Shown here one piece after another: positions 8,571-16,310 of a stretch of 35,041 nt of DNA (position 1 is its first letter; each line of letters starts with the position of its first letter). The stretch is from CAZXCQ01 sp964639275. GTDB taxonomy: Bacteria > Desulfobacterota > DSM-4660 > Desulfatiglandales > Desulfatiglandaceae. The notes under the pieces are model-generated. The model worked only from the letters and a program-made list of their open reading frames with translations, was not told the DNA's origin and ran no database searches. The translations under genes and the position numbers were made by a program. The stretch covers positions 1 to 35,041 of the forward strand of contig CAZXCQ010000023.1 in NCBI GenBank assembly GCA_964639275.1, given 5' to 3'.

Positions 8571-8635
8571 GTCATTCCTCATGCCCGACTTGATAAGCCT
8601 GCTCCGGACCGGATCCGGGGTTTGCCCGGAATGAC
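8571..8635. repeat. REP element with GTCATTCC / GGAATGAC ends, overlapping the 3' end of the activator gene
   Basis: The ends GTCATTCC (8571-8578) and GGAATGAC (8628-8635) are exact reverse complements, and the interior holds CCGGACCGGATCCGG. The element supplies the last coding residues and the stop codon of the activator gene. A similar sequence occurs at 12660-12706. Confidence 0.7.
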
Positions 8636-9424
8636 GATAGGGGGAAAACCGTCTCCCTCCCTGGCAATCATGGCTGCACCCAGGGCACCGACGATCTGGG
8701 GTTCATCCGGTACCACAATTGAATGGCTGATCTCTTCTGAGAGAAGCCTGACCACGGCCCTGTTTTTTGCCACCCCGCCCGTCATGACCACCCGGTCTTT
8801 TACCCCAACCCGTGTGGCAAGACCGGCAGTACGACGGGCAATGGCCCGGCTCACAGCCATGGAGATATCGGCCGACGCCTTGCCCTGGCTGATAAGGCTC
8901 ACCACCTCGCTCTCGGCAAAGACGGTACACGTCGAGGAGATGGTAAGTTCTTCTTGCGATTCAAAGGCCAGATCACCCATCTCGTCCAGGGCAACCTCCA
9001 GGGCGCTTGCCATGACCTCCAGAAAACGGCCCGTGCCCGCAGCGCATTTGTCGTTCATCGCAAAATTGACAACCCGGCCTTTCCCCCCAACAAGGATCGC
9101 CTTGGAGTCCTGCCCGCCGATGTCGATAATGGTGCCCGCATCAGGAAAAAGACAGAGGGCACCCCTGGCATGACAGGCTATTTCGGTCTTTGAATCCTGC
9201 GCCTGTCTGACCCTCGCCCGGGAATATCCGGTCGAAACCACCCTGACCACATCCCCTTCGCTCACCCCCGCCTGGACAAGGGTGGCCTCAAAGACCTCGG
9301 TGGCCGATCTCTGCGAATCATTGCCGGTGGGCAGGATCGCATAACCCGCGATCTTCCCATCCTCCCCGATCAGCACGGCATCGGCCGTAAGCGATCCCAC
9401 ATCGATTCCAGCATAATAGTTCAT
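8579..9424 (-). CDS. 2-hydroxyacyl-CoA dehydratase activator (BadF/BadG/BcrA/HgdC ATPase family)
   Basis: A 281-residue ASKHA-fold ATPase that injects one electron into its dehydratase partner with ATP hydrolysis. The phosphate-binding motifs are AGIDVGSLTADAVL near the N-terminus and DIGGQDSKAI (101-110). Cys127 (NDKCAAGTGRFLE) and Cys166 (SSTCTVFAESE) correspond to the residues that hold the [4Fe-4S] cluster at the dimer interface of HgdC. The ATG overlaps the stop of the upstream dehydratase subunit by 4 nt (ATGA), so they are translationally coupled. The last about 15 residues (GKPRIRSGAGLSSRA) come from a REP element and extend the protein beyond the usual about 260 residues. Confidence 0.9.
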   Translation of the reverse strand: MNYYAGIDVGSLTADAVLIGEDGKIAGYAILPTGNDSQRSATEVFEATLVQAGVSEGDVVRVVSTGYSRARVRQAQDSKTEIACHARGALCLFPDAGTIIDIGGQDSKAILVGGKGRVVNFAMNDKCAAGTGRFLEVMASALEVALDEMGDLAFESQEELTISSTCTVFAESEVVSLISQGKASADISMAVSRAIARRTAGLATRVGVKDRVVMTGGVAKNRAVVRLLSEEISHSIVVPDEPQIVGALGAAMIAREGDGFPPIVIPGKPRIRSGAGLSSRA

Positions 9425-10626
9425 CGGTGACTATCCATGGCCTCAATAAAGGCCTCGAGTCTGGTCTCGACCTGGGCATCGGAGTAGACCCTGGGATCAT
9501 TCTGGTCCGCCTCGATGACGACCCCCGGTCTGCACGTGAGCCTGCTCAGCTCCTCCTGGAGCCGGTACATCCCCACCGAGTATGGTTTGCAGGAACGGTT
9601 TGAATGCATGATAAAACCGGTCAGTGAGAATTCATCCATCAGCTGTGCCAGGTACTTGATACGCTCCTCAAAGCCACAGTTGATATACACATTCAGGTAG
9701 GAGGCGGCCAGGAGTTCATAGGGATCAGCACCGTCCCCTGCCTGATAATTGCTATAGCCTCCCCAGCTGTTGGCATAGGTGGTGACCACCAGGGCGCATT
9801 TCTTTCCCTCAAAAAATCTCTCAAGCCGTCGCATCTTGAACCAGACAGGCAGGTTATCCCACAGCACCCGATACCTCTCCTCAGGGATGGAACCGATCTT
9901 TTTCTCGGCCCGCTCGGCCACCTCGTCATAAAGCAACTGGTAGTAGTCCACACATTCTTTGGTCCCGCGGAGGGTGACAATAGGCCCAAGATGGATAAAG
10001 GAATCCAGGCTGTTAAAAGGAGATGGGATCGTCTTGCCCAGTTGCAGCATCCTCCTCCATAACTCGGCTGCATCGTGGCTGAGGGTCAGGACCTCATAGA
10101 AGCGTTCATGGTCAAAGGGACATCCGGTAAATCCCGAGAGAAAGGCCTCCAGATCCCTAAACTGTGCGATGGTATAATCGATCAGGTCGTTGGTGAGACC
10201 CTCGTGGAGAAAAGGCGTGTCCACGATAAAGAGGGGCACATGATACTTCCTGGCCACGACCTCGTACCACTTGATGACGGTCTTGCAGATATTGGTGGAG
10301 CAGAGAAGGAAGTGCGGAGGGGGTAGACCCGCCGCAGGTCCCCCCTGGGTAATGTCCGCCCCCAGGTCGGTTCGGGCATAGGCGCAGATGTCCTGGGAAA
10401 ACCCGGCCTTTTCAGCGGCCTCCATCAGCTCCACCGACTGGTGGTTGGCAGCACACATGGCCGCATAGTTCTCGGGATAGATGGGGATAATGTTCATGGC
10501 AAACAGGAATTCCACAGGCGCCCCGCTGGTTATCCAGGCGATGGGTTTTTCCCTTGTGGTCTTGGCCTCTATGTAATAGTTGGTCATGAGCTCCTTCATC
10601 TTGGAGAAGGCCTTGAATTCTGTCAT
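9421..10626 (-). CDS. 2-hydroxyacyl-CoA dehydratase subunit (HgdB/BcrC-like)
   Basis: A 401-residue protein of the 2-hydroxyglutaryl-CoA dehydratase D-component family (PF06050). Recognisable family segments are ETTREKP-like KTTREKPIAWITSG near the N-terminus, CAYARTDLG, LLCSTNICKTVIKWYE, FIVDTPF, and the C-terminal MHSNRSCKPYSVG and ADQNDPRVYSD. The Cys residues in these segments would ligate the subunit's iron-sulfur cluster. With the adjacent subunit and activator it would eliminate water from a (R)-2-hydroxyacyl-CoA by ketyl-radical chemistry, in an oxygen-sensitive cytoplasmic complex. It starts 3 nt after the stop of the upstream subunit; the ribosome-binding site GGAGGG lies inside that gene's end. 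Confidence 0.88.
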   Translation of the reverse strand: MTEFKAFSKMKELMTNYYIEAKTTREKPIAWITSGAPVEFLFAMNIIPIYPENYAAMCAANHQSVELMEAAEKAGFSQDICAYARTDLGADITQGGPAAGLPPPHFLLCSTNICKTVIKWYEVVARKYHVPLFIVDTPFLHEGLTNDLIDYTIAQFRDLEAFLSGFTGCPFDHERFYEVLTLSHDAAELWRRMLQLGKTIPSPFNSLDSFIHLGPIVTLRGTKECVDYYQLLYDEVAERAEKKIGSIPEERYRVLWDNLPVWFKMRRLERFFEGKKCALVVTTYANSWGGYSNYQAGDGADPYELLAASYLNVYINCGFEERIKYLAQLMDEFSLTGFIMHSNRSCKPYSVGMYRLQEELSRLTCRPGVVIEADQNDPRVYSDAQVETRLEAFIEAMDSHR

Positions 10627-10629
10627 CTC

Positions 10630-11742
10630 TCATCCCTCCAGGATCTCGCAAAAGGCGTTGATCCTTGTCCTGACGGCGTCAAAGCTGCTCATGGAAAGCT
10701 CAACATCAATCACGGAACATGGAATACCCTCCTCTTTGAGATCTCCCATGAGCTGTGGTCTGTCAAAGGCATCGGGCTCGCAGAACTTGATATACCAAAA
10801 CAGGACCCCGTCGGCCCCCGCCTCTTTAACCTTGTTTACAAGATAGGGATGACGGTCATTTTGGGGGTTGTATATACAGCAACAGGGTGCCGGGTCAAAG
10901 AGAAATTTGGTGACCCCTTCCACCAGGTCCTCCACCTGGAGTTCACCCTTCGAGACAGTGCGCCACCCATTGGCAAAGTCGTCATCCACCACCACCACGC
11001 CCAGTTCATCAAGGACCCCGTGGAGCGCCACAGGGTCAAAGACAAGGCCCGAGAGGACCAGCCGCGGCCCTCTGGCCTCCTGGCCCTTGGCGCTATCCAG
11101 TCCCCTGATCAGGGTCTCGAGCATGTCGTTATACACGGCCGGGGGCAAAAAGAATCCGGCCTTGATGGCCGCATAAAAATCCCTGTTTTTTGTTATGCCC
11201 GGTCTTTCTCGACGGATCTGGTATAGCCTTTGCTGAAGCGCACGGGTACGGCCGCGTATCCTGGCCGCCTCGGCCAGCCTGTCCGCCCCGAGCCTGTGGC
11301 CGGTCACCGTTTCAAGTCCAGCAACCACAGAGCGAATCACGCTCCTGAGATAGGACCGTCTCGCCTCCACTGTCCTTGTGATGGGGATCGAGAGTTCCAC
11401 GGTGGGTTTGGAAAAGAGCCTTTTGTAGATCTCCCTCAGGTTTATCAGGGTGTCGCAGAGCGAGGTGAAGGCATATGCCCTGACCATTTCTGCACCCCCG
11501 ATAAGCTCCAGCTCCAGGACCGACCTGGCCACAGAGCAACAATAGGCCTGGAGATAGGCATCCACCTTTCCAAGGGGCAGGTTGTTTCCCCATAGCTGAA
11601 CCGCATATCCCCCTGCCGCGTCAATCAGCTCCATGGGGAAATAGGCCGGCATCACCCCGATCACCGGGCGGTTCAGGTCTTTTTCATATTTCAAGATGGT
11701 TTCAGATGCGCCAGATATTACCTCATAAAAAGGATCAAACAT
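10630..11742 (-). CDS. 2-hydroxyacyl-CoA dehydratase, second subunit (HgdA/BcrB-like)
   Basis: A 370-residue member of the same PF06050 family as its neighbour but clearly divergent from it, as expected for the two halves of a heterodimeric component D. Family features are RPVIGVMPAYFPMELIDAAGGYAVQLWG-type N-terminal segments, Cys pairs in AYCCSVARSVLEL and TSLCDTLINL, and the C-terminal LFWYIKFCEPDAFDRPQL, where the Cys lies at the expected cluster site. Class I benzoyl-CoA reductases also use this fold, but they need two activator-type subunits and only one is present here. A short AT-rich gap of 66 nt separates it from the upstream SDR gene, so one operon is likely. Confidence 0.87.
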   Translation of the reverse strand: MFDPFYEVISGASETILKYEKDLNRPVIGVMPAYFPMELIDAAGGYAVQLWGNNLPLGKVDAYLQAYCCSVARSVLELELIGGAEMVRAYAFTSLCDTLINLREIYKRLFSKPTVELSIPITRTVEARRSYLRSVIRSVVAGLETVTGHRLGADRLAEAARIRGRTRALQQRLYQIRRERPGITKNRDFYAAIKAGFFLPPAVYNDMLETLIRGLDSAKGQEARGPRLVLSGLVFDPVALHGVLDELGVVVVDDDFANGWRTVSKGELQVEDLVEGVTKFLFDPAPCCCIYNPQNDRHPYLVNKVKEAGADGVLFWYIKFCEPDAFDRPQLMGDLKEEGIPCSVIDVELSMSSFDAVRTRINAFCEILEG

Positions 11743-11808
11743 GGTCGTGAATCCCCTTTTGACACGATCAACAGGATTAACCAGAGTAAATATTACCTTC
11801 GTCCGGGT

Positions 11809-12573
11809 CTAGGTATTTGCCAGGGTGCCCCCATCCACATAGATCGATTCTCCGGTGATGTAATTGGCATCATCGGAACAGAGGAAAAGAACCGCGCCCA
11901 CGATCTCTTCGGGCTCCCCCAGCCTCCCTTTGGGGATCCTCGCCGTAACCATCTGCTCCACCTCCGGGTTCCCCCAGATAGGCTGGCTAAAGGCGGTCTT
12001 GGTCAAACCAGGCCCCACGGCATTGACATTTACATTGAGGGACGCCCATTCCACCGCCATGCACTTGGTCAGCATAGAAAGCGCCGCCTTGCTGGCATGG
12101 TAGACCCCCATTCCCGCACCCCCTCGGACCGCGCCGACGGTGGTGATATTCACTATCCTTCCACCCCCCTGTTGACCCATGATTTTGGCCACAGCCCTGC
12201 TCAGCAGAAACGCCGCTTTGCAGTTGACGCCAAAGATCTTGTCCCAGCCGTCCTCTCTCAGGTCCATGAGGGGTCTGAGAAAGCTCCTGGCCGCATTGTT
12301 GACCAGGATGTCCACACGGCCATAGGTCTTGATGGTGGTCTCAACCAGCCGGTCTATCTCCTCATTCACCATCAGATCGGTCACCACCGGCGCGGCTTGA
12401 CCGCCGTTGGCCTTGATCTCATCGGCCACCTTTTCAAGCTCTTCGAGGGTCCTGGAGGCCAGGACCACACTGGCCCCGCATTCGGCAAGACCCAGTGAAA
12501 TGGCCCTGCCAATCCCTTTTCCTCCACCGGTTACCACGGCCACCTTTCCGCCCAAATCATAATTTCTCGGCAT
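11809..12573 (-). CDS. Short-chain dehydrogenase/reductase
   Basis: A 254-residue classical SDR. The coenzyme motif TGGGKGIG is at residues 15-22, followed by VNNAA and the active-site YHASK. Thirteen residues before the Tyr, where a catalytic Ser is usual, the sequence reads NITTVG, so Thr takes its place, an uncommon substitution. The C-terminus ends YVDGG as in FabG-like enzymes. The ATG at 12573 is preferred because AAAGGAG lies 8 nt upstream; the frame extends only to a TTG at 12591, inside that site. It heads the dehydratase cluster and could reduce a 2-oxo acid or oxoacyl-CoA to the hydroxy compound used by the dehydratase (inference from context). Confidence 0.88.
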   Translation of the reverse strand: MPRNYDLGGKVAVVTGGGKGIGRAISLGLAECGASVVLASRTLEELEKVADEIKANGGQAAPVVTDLMVNEEIDRLVETTIKTYGRVDILVNNAARSFLRPLMDLREDGWDKIFGVNCKAAFLLSRAVAKIMGQQGGGRIVNITTVGAVRGGAGMGVYHASKAALSMLTKCMAVEWASLNVNVNAVGPGLTKTAFSQPIWGNPEVEQMVTARIPKGRLGEPEEIVGAVLFLCSDDANYITGESIYVDGGTLANT

Positions 12574-12626
12574 CTTTCGATCTCCTTTCAACGTCTACAG
12601 TTGGTAACTTCTCAAAAGGTTCGGGG

Positions 12627-12785
12627 GTAATACTTTAGTCGCTTGAAACCCGGGCAATGGGGATTCCGGAGCCTGCCCCGGACCCGATCCGGGGTTCACC
12701 GGAATGACGTGAACTTAGCCTCTCTTGTCATTCCGGCCCCGTACCAAATACGGGATAAACTCCAGCCGGAATCCAGACCTTCGGA
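12627..12785. repeat. Composite REP region between the SDR and histidine kinase genes
   Basis: The segment contains a half copy of the GGGCAATGGGGATTCCG palindrome (12651-12668), a hairpin CCCCGGA-CCCGA-TCCGGGG (12676-12694), GGAATGAC (12701-12708), and a second motif GTCATTCCGG (12728-12737) with a matching CCGGAATCCAG near 12766-12776. It lies downstream of the kinase stop codon (minus strand) and may stop that transcript. Confidence 0.6.
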
Positions 12786-12797
12786 CAGTAAACATGT

Positions 12798-15700
12798 CTA
12801 CCGCCTATTTACCTCCAGTATCACTTTAATTTTTTCGGACAGCACCGCGACTGAAAAGGGTTTCTGGATGAATCCTTCGGCACCGGCATCAAGAATATTC
12901 TGGGCAGGGCCATCTATGGTGTAACCGGTAAATACGATCACTTTCAGATCGGGTCTCGCCTTCATGATAAGGGGATACACCTTGTTGCCACTCGTATCGG
13001 GCAGCTTGATGTCCAAGAGAGCCAGATCAATATCACCATCAAAGCTGCGGGCGATCTCAACGGCCTCAGAGCCGGTCTTGGCCTCCAGAACGCGATAACC
13101 CAGCCGATGCAATGTCTCGCGGGTGATCATCATTACGTCTTCTTCATCCTCTATGACCAGGATGGTCCCTTCACTCGTTACCGGCTCGACCCGGGGTCTT
13201 GAGACCACCTCTTCCGTAACCGTTTTTCCACGCTGGATGGCAGATAGACCCGGCTCCCCTTCCCGAGCGCCCAGTCTGCCAATGCCTGGCCCTGGCGGGC
13301 AGATTGCGGGCAGGTAGATGCGAACGACGGTCCCCTTCCCCAGTTCCGAATCCACAGTGATTGCGCCATCGTGGTTTCTGATAATGCCGTAAACAGAGGC
13401 CATGCCAAGTCCGCGACCGATAAAGTGGGTGGTAAAAAAGGGATCAAATATCCTCCTTTTTGTCTCTTCATCCATGCCTTTTCCGTCGTCCTCAATGGAA
13501 AGACAGACATAGGGACCCGGTTTGAGACCCTGGAGATCCTTTATGAGTTTCTGGTCAACATCGATGTTTCTGGTAGAGACCCGGATACGACCCGGGCCTT
13601 CTATGGCCTCGTTTGCGTTGGCCAGTATGGCTGAGAGGACCATCTGCATCTGGGTGCTGTCGACCTCCACATTCGAGACATCCAATGGCAGGTCGGTCTC
13701 TATACGGATACCCCGGCCAAGGGTGTGTTCAAGTAGGGGCAGGGTGTCTGTCACAAAAACGCTCAGGGCCGTGGGGCGGGGATTATATTTGCCTCCTCTC
13801 GCATAGGCCAGCAACTGACTGGTGAGGTGGGCCATGCGAAGGGCGGATTGCTTCATGGCCTTGGCATAATCCACTATTTTCTCATCGTATGGATATTCCA
13901 TCTCAAGTAGCCCGGTGTGACCGGTGATGGAGGTCAGGGCGTTGTTGAACTGATGGGCAACGCCACCTGCCAGGGTGGCAATAGCCTCCATCTTTTGGGT
14001 CTGTTGGAGTTGGGCCTCAAGCTTCTTTTTTTCGCTGATATCCTTAAAGATACCCAGCGTGCCCGTTACCTCGCCCTCTTCATCCCTCAGGAGTGAGGCT
14101 GAGAGGATAACATCAACAAAGCCGCCGCCCTTTTTCTTGAATTGTATTTCACGGTTTCTTATTTCTCCCTCAGCCACCAACTCCCTCATGATCTCCTTGG
14201 CATCCTCTATTCCATTGCGGTAAAAGAGGGATATTTTCTTACCAATGACCTCTTTTGGCTCATAGCCTATCATATCCTTCAGTCTTGGAGTGGTGTACAA
14301 GACTTCTCCTTTAAGATCGGTCGTCGAGATGCCGTCGATAGAATTGTCCAGGATATTCTGGAGGAAGTTTTTGGTGTTGTTGAGCTCCTCTTCCATCTGT
14401 TTTCTCTCGGTCACATCCCGGACAATGCCCCTAAACCCGACCGTCTGACCTTCGGGATCGGTTATGAGAGAAACCGAGGTCTCTATGTATCCCTTGCTCC
14501 CATCCTTTCTCACAACCGGCCAACAAAACCCTGTGGCCGGCCTTCGGGTGGTATAGACCCCATTAAATACGCGATATACCTCTTTGGCCGTCTCCTCATC
14601 CGTGTACCTCTTGTAATTCACCCCCATCATCTCATCATCCGGATACCCGTATATCTTGCAAAATGAATCATTAAAAAATGTGAAGTTCCCGGCCAGATCC
14701 ACTTCATAATAGCCGTCTTCGATACTTTCCAGGATCGTCCGGTATTTCTCCTCGCTTTCCCTCAGTGCCTGCTCGGAATGGACCCGCTCGGTTATGTCCC
14801 TTGAAACCCCCTGAAACCCGATGATCTTCTCTCCCTTTTTCAAGGTGATCGCGCTGGTCTCAAAATACTTTTTTCTATCGCCCTTGACGGTCACCTCGAG
14901 CGGGAAATCCTGCAACGGGACCCCTGTCTCAAAGACCCGGTGGAAGGCGTTAAAGATCTTCTCGTGGTCACGAGACGGGGTATAATCGCTATAATTCATC
15001 CCCACCAACTCCTTGTTTGTATAACCGGTAAGACGCTCTGCCCCCTTGTTTACCTCGGTAAAATTACCCGCCAGATCCAGGGTATAGACAAAATCGGTTG
15101 AATTCTCAAAAATTCCCCGATATCTCTCTTCCGAGTCCCTCAGGGCCTCCTGGGCGTTTTTCGCCTCGGTAATATCGATTTCTATACCCTCCAGATAGCC
15201 CATGTCTGGATAGATGCGAAGTGAGGAGCGTATCCAGACGATCTGGCCGTCCTTCCGGAAAAAACGGGCTTCGAAATCGTTGATCTCTCCCTTTTCCCGG
15301 AGTTGGGCCACCATCCGTTCGCGAGTTCCCGGATCGACATATTGCTTCGAACCGACCAAGTCGCGAATACACTCTTCCCGGTTCTCATAACCGTGTATCC
15401 TGGCAAATCTCTCATTACATTCCAGGACCTTGCCATCGCTGATCCTTGTCCGAAAGAGACCGGCCTGGGCATTATTGAAGATATTTCGGTATTTTTTCTC
15501 ACTTACCTTAAGTGCTTCCTCAGCCTCTACCCGCCGGGTGATATCTTTTGACACCACCGTGACAGCACCTATTTTTCCGTCCGGTCCCCTGACAGGGCTG
15601 AGCGTTCGAAGAAAATGCTTTCCATCTTTGTGGCTGATATGTTCCTGCTGTAAGGGTTCACTGGTGATAACCACCTCTTCTACTCCCATGGCAAACTCCC

Positions 15701-15944
15701 CGGTGTCATCTTCGGAATGGAATTCCCCATAGCTCTTTCCGATAATATCTTGAGAGACGCCAAGCCTTGATAGGTGTCTCTTATTCACAAAAAGATAGGT
15801 GCAATCCCTGTCTACTAGGTATATAGAATCCTCTGTGGATTCCACCACGGAGCGATATTTCTCGGTCTCCTTGAGCCGACCTACCTGCTTTTCCAGCTCA
15901 TTCACCCTTTGTTCCAATTCGTCATAGGTTGGTTTGCGGGCCAT
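12798..15944 (-). CDS. Hybrid sensor histidine kinase with five PAS domains and C-terminal receiver
   Basis: A 1048-residue cytoplasmic sensor with no membrane segments visible. The order is a short coiled coil (1-27), five consecutive PAS/PAC units (about 28-145, 150-270, 272-395, 397-520, 525-645), HisKA with the phosphorylatable His664 in GGVAHQFNN, HATPase with ILANANEAIEG (N-box) and SIEDDGKGM (G1), and a receiver with Asp978 in LALLDIKLPD. The receiver fusion implies phosphorelay or autoregulation. The ATG at 15944 has GGAGGAT 7 nt upstream; a TTG just before it is less likely. It is paralogous to the kinase at 16311-17942: the fourth PAS and the kinase cores match closely. Ligands are unknown. 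Confidence 0.92.
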   Translation of the reverse strand: MARKPTYDELEQRVNELEKQVGRLKETEKYRSVVESTEDSIYLVDRDCTYLFVNKRHLSRLGVSQDIIGKSYGEFHSEDDTGEFAMGVEEVVITSEPLQQEHISHKDGKHFLRTLSPVRGPDGKIGAVTVVSKDITRRVEAEEALKVSEKKYRNIFNNAQAGLFRTRISDGKVLECNERFARIHGYENREECIRDLVGSKQYVDPGTRERMVAQLREKGEINDFEARFFRKDGQIVWIRSSLRIYPDMGYLEGIEIDITEAKNAQEALRDSEERYRGIFENSTDFVYTLDLAGNFTEVNKGAERLTGYTNKELVGMNYSDYTPSRDHEKIFNAFHRVFETGVPLQDFPLEVTVKGDRKKYFETSAITLKKGEKIIGFQGVSRDITERVHSEQALRESEEKYRTILESIEDGYYEVDLAGNFTFFNDSFCKIYGYPDDEMMGVNYKRYTDEETAKEVYRVFNGVYTTRRPATGFCWPVVRKDGSKGYIETSVSLITDPEGQTVGFRGIVRDVTERKQMEEELNNTKNFLQNILDNSIDGISTTDLKGEVLYTTPRLKDMIGYEPKEVIGKKISLFYRNGIEDAKEIMRELVAEGEIRNREIQFKKKGGGFVDVILSASLLRDEEGEVTGTLGIFKDISEKKKLEAQLQQTQKMEAIATLAGGVAHQFNNALTSITGHTGLLEMEYPYDEKIVDYAKAMKQSALRMAHLTSQLLAYARGGKYNPRPTALSVFVTDTLPLLEHTLGRGIRIETDLPLDVSNVEVDSTQMQMVLSAILANANEAIEGPGRIRVSTRNIDVDQKLIKDLQGLKPGPYVCLSIEDDGKGMDEETKRRIFDPFFTTHFIGRGLGMASVYGIIRNHDGAITVDSELGKGTVVRIYLPAICPPGPGIGRLGAREGEPGLSAIQRGKTVTEEVVSRPRVEPVTSEGTILVIEDEEDVMMITRETLHRLGYRVLEAKTGSEAVEIARSFDGDIDLALLDIKLPDTSGNKVYPLIMKARPDLKVIVFTGYTIDGPAQNILDAGAEGFIQKPFSVAVLSEKIKVILEVNRR

Positions 15945-15959
15945 CAAAAAATCCTCCAG

Positions 15960-16293
15960 CTACTGTTGTTCCCTGTCCATGACCTCTCTTATCTTTTGTG
16001 CCAGGCTATCGGCCGTAAAGGACTTTGCCAAAAAATCGATTCCAGGTCCCAGCACACCGTAATGGGAGACGATCTCATCGGTGTGACCTGACATAAAAAG
16101 GACCTTTTTGTCTCTTAGCACCTCCACTCCATCCATATCAGGGAGCTGGATATCAAGCAAGATGAAATCTGGTCTTTCTTTTAACGCAAATTCAATGCCC
16201 TTTTTGCCATTTTCAGCTCTTCCTCCGCCCGCTTGCTCTCTCTAATGCCTCCACCTTCTGCTCGAGCCCTTGATCGGTGGGTTTCTCGGACAT
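15960..16293 (-). pseudogene. Decayed hybrid-kinase remnant: kinase N-terminus joined to a receiver scrap
   Basis: On the minus strand an ATG at 16293 begins MSEKPTDQGLEQKVEALE, the usual N-terminal coiled coil of this kinase family, and a frame change then gives KRAEEELK. A further frame change leads into GKKGIEFALKERPDFILLD, a receiver from its second helix on, with the phospho-acceptor Asp and LPDMDG. The receiver then lacks about 20 residues and continues KVLFMSGHTDEIVSHYGV to DREQQ-stop at 15960. No PAS, HisKA or HATPase is left. This is the debris of a third paralogue in the array, not a working gene; the receiver portion alone is open over about 66 codons, so a residual product cannot be ruled out. 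Confidence 0.8.
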
Positions 16294-16310
16294 TATGAAG
16301 GGTCCCTTTC

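Noticed and set aside
10441..11226. 261-codon plus-strand frame across the dehydratase subunits
   Set aside because: It spans the junction of two well-supported genes on the other strand, and its codon bias and composition are unlike real genes.
9421..11742. Class I benzoyl-CoA reductase (BcrABCD)
   Set aside because: That enzyme needs two activator-type subunits; only one is encoded here. The simpler dehydratase call fits better.
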